Counted from the first letter of the stretch, positions 9,584 through 18,130 are shown. The stretch: DNA of 64,000 bases from Flavobacteriales bacterium UBA5081 (GCA_002415785.1 DIAJ01000027.1:112113-176112); one strand, 5' to 3'. Notes: generated from the letters alone by a model not told the origin. Made by a program: numbers and translations.

Positions 9584-11053
9584 TTAAAGTGTTTTTAGTA
9601 CTTCATTTGCTACTACTTGCCCCGAAATTAATGAGGGAGGAACTCCGGGTCCCGGTGTGGTTAACTGACCGGTATAGTGCAAGTTTTTAAGCTTTTTATT
9701 TTTGATTGATGGTTTTAAAACAGCTGTTTGCCCTAAAGTGTTTGCCAAACCGTATGCATTTCCTTTAAAGGCATGATAATCATTTACAAAATCAGTATGA
9801 GCATAAGATTTTTTGTAAATTACATGTGATCGAATTTCCTGATTAGTCAAACTCTCTAAACGATCCATAATTAAATGGTAATATTTTTCTCTAACTTCTT
9901 CTTTGTCTTCTAAATTATGTGCTACAGGCATAAGAATAAAGAGGTTTTCACAAGCTTCAGGAGCAACAGACTTATCGGTTAGAGAGGGAGCACAAACGTA
10001 GAACAAAGGCTTCGATGGCCATTGAGGTTCATCATAAATTTCAACCGCATGTTGATTAAAATCTTCATCAAAAAACAAATTATGATGTAAGAGGTTTTTT
10101 AACTTTTTATCAACTCCCAAATAAAAAAGCAATGAGGAAGGAGCCATTTTTCGGCGATCCCAATATTCTTCTGTGTAATTGTGAAATTCTCTATCGAGCA
10201 ACTGCTTATCTGTATGATGGTAATCGGCACCGGAAATAAATTGGTCGGCTTCAAAATCGCCTTTAGTAGTAATTGCCTTAACTACTTTCTCGTTTTTGGC
10301 TTGTAATTTTTTTACTTCACAATCTAAAATTATTTCTACCCCTTTTTCCTTGGCAAGCAAAGTCATGGCTTCTACAATCTTGTGCATTCCTCCCATTGGA
10401 TACCAAGTTCCCAGTTTAACATCAGCATAGTTCATTAAACTGTAAAGTGCCGGAGTTTCTTGAGGTTTTGCTCCGAGAAATAAAACCGGAAACTCCATTA
10501 ATTTTGTGAGTTTTTCATTGCTAAAAAACTTTCGCACATGCTTGCTTAATGACTGAAACAGTTGCAGACGAAAAACACCACTCACTACTCGCCATTGTGC
10601 AAACTCTAAAATCGATTTGCCCGGTTTATGAACCAAATCTTGCATGCCCACTTCATATTTATACTGAGCTTCGTTCATAAATTCATCTAGCTTTTCTCCG
10701 CTTCCTTTTTCTATTTGCTCAAAAAGTGCTTTAAATGAATTATAATCTGCCGGTAAATCTAAATAATCGTCTTTACCAAAAAAAACTCTATAAGATGGAT
10801 CTAACCTTTTGAGTTCAAAATAATCGCTTACTTTTTTCCCAAAGCGGTTAAAGTACGACTCAAACACATCGGGCATCCAATACCATGATGGCCCCATATC
10901 GAAAGTAAAACCGGAAGCTTCGAACTGTCTTGCTCTACCTCCGGTTTGCTCATTTTTTTCTAAAACAATAACGTTTTTTCCGGCATCTGCCAATGTGGTA
11001 GCGGCAGCCAAAGCTGAAAAGCCGGAACCCACAACAACTATCTTCTCACTCAA
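9584..11053 (-). CDS. crtI: Phytoene desaturase
   Basis: An FAD-dependent CrtI-type desaturase that converts phytoene to lycopene through successive desaturations. The 489-residue protein opens with the dinucleotide-binding fingerprint VVVGSGFSALAAATTLA and EKNEQTGGRA, and closes with the conserved C-terminal block LHYTGQLTTPGPGVPPSLISG. It sits 13 bases behind the sigma factor gene and 7 bases before crtB, forming a sigma-crtI-crtB operon. The cyclase gene (crtY) is not in the window; a hydroxylase (crtZ) is found at 44566. Confidence 0.95.
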   Translation of the reverse strand: MSEKIVVVGSGFSALAAATTLADAGKNVIVLEKNEQTGGRARQFEASGFTFDMGPSWYWMPDVFESYFNRFGKKVSDYFELKRLDPSYRVFFGKDDYLDLPADYNSFKALFEQIEKGSGEKLDEFMNEAQYKYEVGMQDLVHKPGKSILEFAQWRVVSGVFRLQLFQSLSKHVRKFFSNEKLTKLMEFPVLFLGAKPQETPALYSLMNYADVKLGTWYPMGGMHKIVEAMTLLAKEKGVEIILDCEVKKLQAKNEKVVKAITTKGDFEADQFISGADYHHTDKQLLDREFHNYTEEYWDRRKMAPSSLLFYLGVDKKLKNLLHHNLFFDEDFNQHAVEIYDEPQWPSKPLFYVCAPSLTDKSVAPEACENLFILMPVAHNLEDKEEVREKYYHLIMDRLESLTNQEIRSHVIYKKSYAHTDFVNDYHAFKGNAYGLANTLGQTAVLKPSIKNKKLKNLHYTGQLTTPGPGVPPSLISGQVVANEVLKTL

Positions 11054-11066
11054 ACTCTTAATTGTT

Positions 11067-11570
11067 TTAGGCGAAATCTTTTAAAGCATCCGCCAATTTT
11101 TTTCTAGCCAGAAAAATACGACTTTTCACTGTACCTATTGGCATTTGTAATTCATCAGCAATTTCTTTGTACTTAAATCCCTGAAAATGCATTTGAAATG
11201 GAACTCTACATTCATCATTTAATTCATCAACCGTCTTCATGATTTCCTTATGATTATATTCTGAATCCGGCTCAATGGGTGATTTCTGTTTCGTTGAATT
11301 TACAAAGTAATCATCATCGGTATTGTCCATGATCGTGCGTTTGCGCACTTTTCTTCTATAGTTATTAATAAAGGTGTTTTTCATTATGGTATATAACCAT
11401 GCCTTTAAATTGGTTTTATCCTGAAACTTGTCCCTGTACTTTAACGCTTTTAATAAGGTCTCTTGAAGTAAGTCCTCCGCATCTTCATTGTCGGATGTCA
11501 ACTTAAGTGCAAAATACTTTAAAGGGTTTTGGTAGGATAATAATTCGTGATTAAATTCAATAGCTGTCAT
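11067..11570 (-). CDS. ECF-type RNA polymerase sigma factor of the carotenoid operon
   Basis: A 167-residue sigma-70-family protein with region 2 (DAEDLLQETLLKAL, LKAWLYTIMKNTFIN) and region 4 (DECRVPFQMHFQGFKYKEIADEL, then GTVKSRIFLARKKL), with no region 1 or 3. It is the first gene of the operon sigma-crtI-crtB and lies between the CarH-like regulator and crtI, an arrangement seen in several pigmented Bacteroidota. It probably directs RNA polymerase to light-induced genes. No anti-sigma factor gene is adjacent, so control may be at transcription, through CarH. Confidence 0.9.
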   Translation of the reverse strand: MTAIEFNHELLSYQNPLKYFALKLTSDNEDAEDLLQETLLKALKYRDKFQDKTNLKAWLYTIMKNTFINNYRRKVRKRTIMDNTDDDYFVNSTKQKSPIEPDSEYNHKEIMKTVDELNDECRVPFQMHFQGFKYKEIADELQMPIGTVKSRIFLARKKLADALKDFA

Positions 11571-11595
11571 AACATATTGTTTAATTATTTCATGT

Positions 11596-11622
11596 CAAAT
11601 ATAAACAATATGTATATACAAA
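11596..11622 (-). promoter_or_regulatory. Promoter and candidate CarH operator upstream of the sigma factor
   Basis: On the minus strand TATATTTG (11603-11596) forms the -7 box, with TTTG at 11622-11619 only 15 bases upstream, shorter than the usual 17-21. The spacer contains the palindrome TGTATATACA (11611-11620) and ATAAACAATAT (plus strand 11601-11611); the latter recurs beside the carH promoter. MerR-family regulators bind promoter spacers, so this is a candidate CarH site. The operator assignment is inference. Confidence 0.4.
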
Positions 11623-11696
11623 TATATGCTTGTTAAGCTTTTTTTAGAAAAGAGTAAACAAAAATTGCAACTAACTATTTACAAGATGTATAACTC

Positions 11697-12560
11697 TTAT
11701 AAATTATCCAGTAATTCGTCAATTTCCGTTAATTTGCTAACTTTTTCGGGGTAATCTAACTTGAAAATTCGTTGAGACCTGTGCTCAATAAAGAAATTTT
11801 GTTTAGTTGGAAAGTCTGCTAACTCTTCGAGATAGGTTTGTATCTCCATTTTATTTTTAATCATAGTATAGGTTAAAATAAAGTCTGCTTTCACCTCCTT
11901 TGCAATTGCTTTTACTTCTGCAATAGGTGTAGATTGACCTAAATAATATGTTTTAATCCTATTTTGCTTAAGCAAAAAGTTGAAGAAAATTAGGGCTAGC
12001 TCATGGTATTCATTTTCCGGCAAAAACAATATGCCTCTTTTGCCTTTACTTATAGGAGGAAGCGAATCGGTAGCGGCAATCATTTTATTGCGAATCAAAT
12101 TGGTTGTAAAATGCTCATGAACCGGCTGAATTTCGTCACTTAACCAAAGTATTCCAACTTTATTGAGAAAGGGGAATATTACATTAATAATAGTATCATG
12201 GTACCCAAGATCCTTCACACATTGATCAAAGGTTTCTAAAAAAGAAATTTCGTCTAAGTCGAGCATTGATTTAACAAAATCATCTACTCTTTTCTCTTTC
12301 ATCATTCCATTTGCTTCTAAAGCCATAATGGCCTCTGCCATTTCTTTGTCGTCCAACGAAGCTACTCTCGATATTTTTTCACCACTATTGCAAAGTAGCG
12401 TAACATTGAGCAACTTTTTTAAGTCATCATCAGAATAATATCGAATATTCGTATCTGTTCGATCCGGATTAAGTAAATCAAATCGCTTTTCCCAAATGCG
12501 CAAGGTATGTGCTTTAATACCGGAAATTCTCTCTAACTCTTTGATAGAATACTTAGCCAT
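11697..12560 (-). CDS. carH: CarH/LitR-like MerR regulator with B12-binding domain
   Basis: A 287-residue light-responsive repressor candidate. Residues 3-70 are a MerR winged helix (YSIKELERISGIKAHTLRIWEKRF). Residues 90-170 are a helical cobalamin-cap domain containing W139-x9-E149-H150, which matches the adenosylcobalamin-capping signature of CarH. The C-terminal Rossmann B12 domain has E-x-H at 184-186, the expected lower axial His. In Thermus CarH the residue after the Trp is His, which ligates cobalt after light; here it is Leu140. Its position upstream of sigma-crtI-crtB fits dark repression of carotenoid genes lifted by light. It is a monocistron, 126 bases from the sigma gene. Confidence 0.9.
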   Translation of the reverse strand: MAKYSIKELERISGIKAHTLRIWEKRFDLLNPDRTDTNIRYYSDDDLKKLLNVTLLCNSGEKISRVASLDDKEMAEAIMALEANGMMKEKRVDDFVKSMLDLDEISFLETFDQCVKDLGYHDTIINVIFPFLNKVGILWLSDEIQPVHEHFTTNLIRNKMIAATDSLPPISKGKRGILFLPENEYHELALIFFNFLLKQNRIKTYYLGQSTPIAEVKAIAKEVKADFILTYTMIKNKMEIQTYLEELADFPTKQNFFIEHRSQRIFKLDYPEKVSKLTEIDELLDNL

Positions 12561-12622
12561 GATTTTGTTTTAAAGGTGCAAAAGGTCTAACAACGATAGC
12601 ACTCATTTAGTTTAAAGTTTTG

Positions 12623-12642
12623 CAAAAATAAATAAACAATAT
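12623..12642 (-). promoter_or_regulatory. -7 box of carH with adjacent shared element
   Basis: TATTTTTG reads on the minus strand at 12630-12623, about 62 bases before the carH start. Immediately upstream (12632-12642) is ATAAACAATAT on the plus strand, the same 11-mer as in the sigma promoter. This suggests CarH autoregulation. No good TTTG -33 box was found. Confidence 0.35.
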
Positions 12643-12659
12643 TTCATTTCAGTCGTGTT

Positions 12660-12667
12660 TATCTTTG
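12660..12667 (+). promoter_or_regulatory. -7 box directly before uvrC
   Basis: TATCTTTG ends four bases before the uvrC ATG. Given normal -7 to start-site spacing, transcription would begin at or next to the A of ATG, giving a leaderless mRNA. No convincing -33 box is visible. Confidence 0.5.
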
Positions 12668-12671
12668 TAAA

Positions 12672-14477
12672 ATGAAGTTAAAAGCCGATTTAAAAACACA
12701 AATACAAGCTGCTCCTAAAAAGCCGGGAGTATACCAATATTATGATTTAGATGGTAAAATTTTATATATCGGCAAAGCCAAAAACTTAAAAAACAGAGTT
12801 CAATCCTACTTTAACAACGATAAAGGAAAAAGTGGGAAAACCAGACTTTTGGTCAAAAAAATAAACAGCATCAATTACATTGTTACGGAAACAGAAATGG
12901 ATGCTTTGCTACTGGAAAACAATCTCATAAAAAAGCATCAACCTCGCTACAATGTAATGCTGAAGGACGATAAAACCTATCCTTGGATTTGCATAAAAAA
13001 AGAACCTTTTCCTCGCATATTCAAAACACGAAACTTAATCAAAGACGGCTCGGAGTATTATGGTCCTTATGCTTCTGTAAGCATGATGAACACCATTTTA
13101 GATTTAATTCGCAAAAACTACAAATTACGCACTTGCTCCTACCACCTCAGTAGTGAGAATATTGAAAAAGGAAAGTTTCGCCTTTGTTTAGAGTATCATA
13201 TTGGCAATTGCAAAGGTCCGTGTGAAGGCTTACAATCAGAAGAAGAGTATGAAGAGAGTTTAAATGAAATTAGAAACATTATTAAAGGAAATGTAGCTGT
13301 CGTTAAAAGAGAATTAAAATCTGCTATGCTAACAGCTGCAGAAAAATTGGAGTTTGAACGCGCAGAAGAGCTGAAAAAAAAATGGGAAGCTTTCGACAAT
13401 TTCCAAGCAAAATCAACGGTTGTAAGTCCAAGTATTCACAATGTGGATGTTTTTTCCTTTTTAGAAGATAAAGATTTGGCATACATTAATTACATGAAAG
13501 TGAATAGTGGAGCCATTATTCAAAGTCATACCTTAGAACTAAAGAAAAAACTGGACGAAAGCCCGGAAGAACTTTTAGAAATTGGCATAACAGAACTGAG
13601 AGATCGCTTTAAAAGTAATTCAAATGAAATTATTGTCCCTTTCTTACCAGATTTTAAGGAAGAAAACATTGTTTTTCATCGACCACAGCGTGGCGAAAAG
13701 CGCAAGTTGTTAGAACTTTCAGAGCGAAATGCCAAGTATTTTATGCTAGAGCGCAGAAAGCAACAAGTAAAAACAGATCCTGAGCGGCACACTAATCGCA
13801 TTTTGGAGGGCATGCAAAAAGATTTGCGTTTAAGTGAGCTGCCTCGACATATTGAATGCTTTGACAACTCAAATATACAAGGGAGTAATCCGGTGGCTGC
13901 TTGTGTAGTTTTTAGAGACGCTAAACCCAGCAAAAAAGAATACCGCCATTTTAAAATTAAAACGGTTGTGGGACCGGATGACTTTGCCTCAATGGAAGAA
14001 GTTGTTTACAGAAGATATAAGCGACTGCAGGAAGAAAAAGAAGACTTGCCTCATTTAATTGTTATAGATGGCGGTAAAGGTCAGTTAAATTCCGCACTAA
14101 AAAGCTTAGATAAATTAGGTCTTCGAGGCAAAATTCCGATTGTAGGAATAGCTAAACGTTTAGAAGAAATTTTTTACCCCGGAGATAAGTATCCATTATA
14201 TTTAGACAAGCGCTCGGAAACTTTAAAAGTTATTCAGCATTTAAGGAATGAGGCCCATCGTTTTGGAATCACTCACCATCGAAACTTGCGCTCTAAGAAC
14301 AGCATTCAAAGTGAGCTGAGCTTGATTGAAGGAGTTGGCGAGAAAAGCATCCAGGATTTACTTCGGAAGTTTAAGTCTGTAAAAAGAGTAAAAGAAGCTA
14401 GCTTAAAGGAATTAGAAGAAGTGCTCCCGCTTAAACGTGCAAAGGCAGTTTATGCGTTTTTTGAGAAAAGAAATTAG
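12672..14477 (+). CDS. uvrC: Excinuclease ABC subunit C
   Basis: Makes the two incisions flanking a DNA lesion in nucleotide excision repair with UvrA/UvrB. The 601-residue protein has the N-terminal GIY-YIG nuclease (GVYQYY then ILYIGKAKNLKNR, residues 18-45), a four-cysteine-containing linker, a UVR UvrB-binding helix pair near 205-240, the RNase H-like C-terminal nuclease (HIECFDNSNIQG, VIDGGKGQL), and tandem helix-hairpin-helix motifs at the end (IEGVGEKSIQDLL). It is divergent from carH, 111 bases apart, so two DNA-repair genes (uvrC and phr) flank the light regulators. Confidence 0.97.
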   Translation: MKLKADLKTQIQAAPKKPGVYQYYDLDGKILYIGKAKNLKNRVQSYFNNDKGKSGKTRLLVKKINSINYIVTETEMDALLLENNLIKKHQPRYNVMLKDDKTYPWICIKKEPFPRIFKTRNLIKDGSEYYGPYASVSMMNTILDLIRKNYKLRTCSYHLSSENIEKGKFRLCLEYHIGNCKGPCEGLQSEEEYEESLNEIRNIIKGNVAVVKRELKSAMLTAAEKLEFERAEELKKKWEAFDNFQAKSTVVSPSIHNVDVFSFLEDKDLAYINYMKVNSGAIIQSHTLELKKKLDESPEELLEIGITELRDRFKSNSNEIIVPFLPDFKEENIVFHRPQRGEKRKLLELSERNAKYFMLERRKQQVKTDPERHTNRILEGMQKDLRLSELPRHIECFDNSNIQGSNPVAACVVFRDAKPSKKEYRHFKIKTVVGPDDFASMEEVVYRRYKRLQEEKEDLPHLIVIDGGKGQLNSALKSLDKLGLRGKIPIVGIAKRLEEIFYPGDKYPLYLDKRSETLKVIQHLRNEAHRFGITHHRNLRSKNSIQSELSLIEGVGEKSIQDLLRKFKSVKRVKEASLKELEEVLPLKRAKAVYAFFEKRN

Positions 14478-14538
14478 GTAAAAGTGCCTAAAGTACTTGA
14501 AGTTTGAAGTTTTTTTGAGAAAAAAGAGTCAAGAATCA

Positions 14539-14908
14539 AGATCGCTTCGCTGTTAGAGAAGAGAGTGAGTTGGAGAAAAGATGAAGGTTCAAGGCTTTCT
14601 CTTTCAACTTTCCTGTTTTCCAAAGCCCTGAAAGGGCGATATCTAATAGCCCGGTACTTTAGTGCCGGGAAGGAATAAATAAAAATGTAACTTTTGGCAA
14701 TATTTTTTGAGAAAAATGGTGACAAAAGTGGTTAAAGAGATAGAACGCTGATAACACTGATTAAGCTGATTTTCGCAGATTTAATTCGTTACCATATATT
14801 ATGTTTTCGAAAAACTGCTTTTTAACCGCTAAGTTCACAAAGAAAGCTCAAAGAAGTACGTTCAACATAAGTCTACTCAAAGTAAACCCAATTCTCGCTG
14901 TCGTGAGA
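14539..14908 (+). repeat. Intergenic repeat copy 1 (inverted relative to copy 2)
   Basis: This fills most of the 467-base gap between uvrC and gpsA; no credible gene lies here. It reads, in order: AGATCGCTTCG, a stretch with GATGAAGGTT, a GCCCTGAAAGGGC hairpin (14625-14637), an 8-bp hairpin CCCGG...CCGGG (14650-14669), GTAACTTTTGGC, GTGACAAAAGTG, then a segment with CTAAGTTCACAAAG and AACATAAG, and finally a TCTCGC-TGTC-GTGAGA hairpin (14893-14908). The same parts in the same order occur on the opposite strand at 17824-18130. Segment 14739-14785 (GCTGATAACACTGATTAAGC) is present only in this copy. Confidence 0.75.
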
Positions 14909-14944
14909 AAATTTTTTCACTTTTCTTATTTCAACTTTCCTATT

Positions 14945-15940
14945 TTAAGTGAGCTTGTCGGCCAAAATACGCATTTCCACTGCCGGAGAAATTTTTTCGT
15001 ACAAAATGCGATAAACCGCTGTTGCAATGGGAATATCAACTTCAAATTTTTCGTTGATCTTAATAATACTTTTGGCGGCATAGTAGCCTTCCGCAGTCAT
15101 GTTCATTTCCATTTGAGCCGACATCACGGAGTACCCTTTACCAACCATATTTCCAAAGGTTCGGTTTCTGGAAAATTGAGAATATGCAGTTACTAACAAA
15201 TCTCCCAAATAGGCAGAAGACTTTACATCGCGATGGATAGGATTCAAGGCATCAACAAAGCGTTCAATTTCTTGCAGCGCATTTGAAATTAATACTGCTT
15301 GAAAGTTATCTCCATAGCCTAAGCCATGGAAAATACCGGAAGCAACTGCATAAATATTTTTTAAAATAGCCGAAAGCTCCGTTCCAAAAAGATCATCGGA
15401 AACGCTGGTTTTAATGTAGCGACATTCCAATAAGTCTGCTAAAGCTTGTGCTCTATTTTCATCCTGGCAAGCAATGGTTAAATAAGATAAGCGCTCAAGA
15501 GCCACTTCTTCTGCATGACAAGGTCCGCTAATAATACCAATTTGTTCGTAAGGAGTGCCAAAGCGTTTGTGAAAAAAGCGCGCAGGAATTTGATGAACCT
15601 CAGGAACAATTCCCTTTACGGCAGAGAAAATCGTTTTTGAAGCCAAATCCAAATTATCTCGATCGCCAAACACATCCATTAAAAATGCAGAAGGAGTGGC
15701 AATTACGACTGTATCCGATTTTGAAATAATTTCAGTTAAGTCAGTACTCACCTCAATTTTATCACGCTCAAACTGTACAGCCGATAAATAGCGAGGGTTG
15801 TGCATGTATTTGTTAATGTAGTGAGCCTTATCCGGATCGCGCATCCACCAATGTACTTTGTCAGCATGATTGCTCAACATTTTTACAATAGCTGTAGCCC
15901 AACTACCTCCTCCAATAACTGAAATCTCTTTGGTATCCAA
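14945..15940 (-). CDS. gpsA: Glycerol-3-phosphate dehydrogenase [NAD(P)+]
   Basis: Reduces dihydroxyacetone phosphate to sn-glycerol-3-phosphate, the backbone for phospholipids. The 331-residue protein has the N-terminal glycine motif ISVIGGGSWATA, the central SAVKGIVPE block, ISGPCHAEEVA, and the C-terminal catalytic helices (LKNIYAVASGIFHGLGYGDN). The start is TTG at 15940, six codons before the Rossmann strand; no upstream in-frame ATG fits. It lies 57 bases downstream of lysS on the same strand, probably in one transcript. The pair is enclosed by the inverted repeats at 14539-14908 and 17824-18130. Confidence 0.94.
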   Translation of the reverse strand: MDTKEISVIGGGSWATAIVKMLSNHADKVHWWMRDPDKAHYINKYMHNPRYLSAVQFERDKIEVSTDLTEIISKSDTVVIATPSAFLMDVFGDRDNLDLASKTIFSAVKGIVPEVHQIPARFFHKRFGTPYEQIGIISGPCHAEEVALERLSYLTIACQDENRAQALADLLECRYIKTSVSDDLFGTELSAILKNIYAVASGIFHGLGYGDNFQAVLISNALQEIERFVDALNPIHRDVKSSAYLGDLLVTAYSQFSRNRTFGNMVGKGYSVMSAQMEMNMTAEGYYAAKSIIKINEKFEVDIPIATAVYRILYEKISPAVEMRILADKLT

Positions 15941-15997
15941 ATTCTGTGCTTTGAGAAACGAAAATACGAAATAATCTTAGGATGCTTAATCTGCTGT

Positions 15998-17692
15998 TTA
16001 GAGCAAGTGCACACTTTTATCATCGCCATCTACTTCTACTTTGGCTAAACCGTGTTTGTTTAAGCCCTTCATTCCTTTATCCCACTGCTTATTACTCAAG
16101 CCACTTTTTTCTTTTAATTCATTCAGCTCCATTTTCTCTTCTTTCTTCAAAATTTCAAAAATGGTTTTTTCAGCTTCTGAAAGCTCTACACTCTTTTTCT
16201 CCGGCTTCATTTGTGGGAAAAGTAGCACTTCTTGAATAGAGGCATTGTTCGTTAAAAACATTACTAAACGGTCGATTCCAATTCCCATACCGGAAGTTGG
16301 CGGCATACCATATTCTAGCGCACGAACAAAATCTTGATCGATAAACATGGCTTCATCATCACCTTTTTCAGATAATTTTAACTGCTCTTGGAAACGCCCT
16401 AATTGATCAATAGGATCATTTAACTCAGTATAGGCATTTGCTAATTCCTTTCCATTAACCATCAACTCAAAACGCTCTGTTAAGTTTGGATTATCGCGGT
16501 GTTTTTTACACAATGGAGACATCTCCACAGGATAATCGGTAATAAAGGTTGGCTGAATGTAATTGGCTTCACACTTTTCCCCAAAAATTTCGTCAATCAG
16601 CTTTCCTTTGCCCATGCTGTCGTCTACCTCAATGTCGAGTTTTTTACAAACCTCCATCAGCTCCGGAACATTCATTTCAGCTACATCATAGCCGGTGTGT
16701 TCTTTAATGGCCTCCAAAATAGGAACTCGTTTGAAAGGAGCTTTAAAGTTGATTTCATTTTCACCGAAGGTCACTTTGGTTGCGCCTAAAACATCTGTAG
16801 TTACTTTTTCCAGCATCTTTTCAGTGAAATCCATCATCCAGTTGTAGTCTTTATAAGCAACATAAATCTCCATAACTGTAAATTCCGGATTATGCGTTCG
16901 GTCCATTCCTTCATTACGAAAATCTTTGGCAAACTCATAAACTCCATCGAAACCTCCAACAATTAAACGCTTTAAGTAAAGCTCATTGGCAATTCTCAAA
17001 TAAAGCTCAGTATTTAAAGCATTATGATGAGTAACAAAAGGACGAGCTGCTGCACCACCTGGTATGGGCTGCAAAATGGGTGTTTCAACCTCTAAGTAAC
17101 CTTTGGCATTGAAAAACTCTCGCATTGAATTAATAATTCTCGTACGCTTTTCAAAAACCTCTTTCACTTTTGGATTTACAATTAAATCCACATAGCGTTG
17201 ACGATAACGCTGCTCAGGATCAGTAAAAGCATCATGGGCTTTCCCATCTTTATCAGTTTTAACCACAGGAAGCGGACGCAATGATTTGGTCAAGACCGTT
17301 AATTCTTTTACTTGAACAGAAATCTCTCCCACTTGAGTTTTAAACTGAGTTCCTTTAATTCCAATGATATCACCAATATCCAATAACTTCTTAAAAACAT
17401 CATTGTAAAGTGTTTTATCCTCTCCGGGGCAAAGTTCATCCCGATTTAAATAAATCTGAATTTTACCGCTAGCATCTTGCAGTTCAGCAAAAGAAGCTTT
17501 TCCCATAATTCGTCGGCTCATAATTCTACCGGCTAGAGTAACTTCTTTTCCTTCTTCGTAATTCTCCTTGATCTTTTTGGCATGGCTATCTACCGGAAAT
17601 AAATCTGCCGGATAAGGGTCAATGCCTAATTTTCTAAGGTCTTCAAGCGATTGTCTTCGCAATTGTTCTTGTTCGCTCAATACTCTGCTCAT
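15998..17692 (-). CDS. lysS: Lysine--tRNA ligase, class II, with C-terminal extension
   Basis: Charges tRNA-Lys. The 564-residue protein has an N-terminal OB-fold anticodon-binding domain (VTLAGRIMSRRIMGKASF), then the class II core with motif 2 (FRNEGMDRTHNPEFTVME) and motif 3 (GMGIGIDRLVM). After the usual end, about 65 extra residues rich in Lys/Glu look like a small winged-helix segment (LNELKEKSGLSNKQWDKGMKGL). ATG at 17692 is chosen over an ATG 36 bases upstream because the -7 box at 17713-17720 would start transcription downstream of the latter. Confidence 0.95.
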   Translation of the reverse strand: MSRVLSEQEQLRRQSLEDLRKLGIDPYPADLFPVDSHAKKIKENYEEGKEVTLAGRIMSRRIMGKASFAELQDASGKIQIYLNRDELCPGEDKTLYNDVFKKLLDIGDIIGIKGTQFKTQVGEISVQVKELTVLTKSLRPLPVVKTDKDGKAHDAFTDPEQRYRQRYVDLIVNPKVKEVFEKRTRIINSMREFFNAKGYLEVETPILQPIPGGAAARPFVTHHNALNTELYLRIANELYLKRLIVGGFDGVYEFAKDFRNEGMDRTHNPEFTVMEIYVAYKDYNWMMDFTEKMLEKVTTDVLGATKVTFGENEINFKAPFKRVPILEAIKEHTGYDVAEMNVPELMEVCKKLDIEVDDSMGKGKLIDEIFGEKCEANYIQPTFITDYPVEMSPLCKKHRDNPNLTERFELMVNGKELANAYTELNDPIDQLGRFQEQLKLSEKGDDEAMFIDQDFVRALEYGMPPTSGMGIGIDRLVMFLTNNASIQEVLLFPQMKPEKKSVELSEAEKTIFEILKKEEKMELNELKEKSGLSNKQWDKGMKGLNKHGLAKVEVDGDDKSVHLL

Positions 17693-17712
17693 AATGCTAA
17701 AAAATTTGGCGG

Positions 17713-17720
17713 CAAAGATA
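17713..17720 (-). promoter_or_regulatory. -7 box of lysS-gpsA
   Basis: TATCTTTG on the minus strand lies 20 bases before the chosen lysS ATG. It implies transcription from about 17707 and excludes the upstream in-frame start at 17728. No TTTG -33 box is evident. Confidence 0.45.
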
Positions 17721-17823
17721 CGTTTCATGTATTTAAAAAATAACTTTTAACCCCTTGAAAATGCCTTTTAAAATATGAAACAATGTTCAAAAAGGTAAAT
17801 GTGAAACATGAAAGCAGAAACTG

Positions 17824-18130
17824 TCTCGCTGTCGCGAGATTAGGTAACTAACTAGCAGGCTTATGTTGGAAAAGAAACTCTTGAGGCACTTTGCACAATC
17901 TTAGCCTTTTCAGTTAAACCCTTCATGTTCTTAATGTTTGGAAATTAATACTTCACACTCACTTTTGTCATCATTTTTGTCAAAAATTTCGCCAAAAGTT
18001 ACATCAGTTCTCTTCATTCTATCAAGGCACTTAAGTACCCGGCTATTATATATCGCCCTTTCAGGGCTTTTGAAAATAGGAAACCCTGAACTTTAACCTT
18101 CATCTTTTCTCTTTCATCGAAGCGATCTTT
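17824..18130 (-). repeat. Intergenic repeat copy 2 (inverted relative to copy 1)
   Basis: This occupies most of the gap between lysS and holB. Read on the minus strand from 18130 it gives AAGATCGCTTCG, GATGAAGGTT, the GCCCTGAAAGGGC hairpin (18055-18067), a second hairpin around 18026-18043, GTAACTTTTGGC, a GACAAAAGTG block, a GGCTAAG...AACATAAG block (17860-17910) and finally a TCTCGC/GCGAGA hairpin (17824-17839). This is the same order as in copy 1. Divergence is substantial, so the copies are old. No gene was seen in this gap. Confidence 0.75.

Noticed and set aside
14474..14725. Minus-strand open frame of 83 codons after uvrC
   Set aside because: It covers the hairpin-bearing repeat, has no promoter, and its translation would be a by-product of that repeat.
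14801..15196. Open frame on the plus strand, 131 codons
   Set aside because: Most of it is antisense to gpsA and its start lies inside the intergenic repeat; the product has no recognisable features.
17693..17728. Upstream in-frame start for lysS adding 12 residues
   Set aside because: The -7 box at 17713-17720 lies within this stretch, so the mRNA would not contain that start codon.
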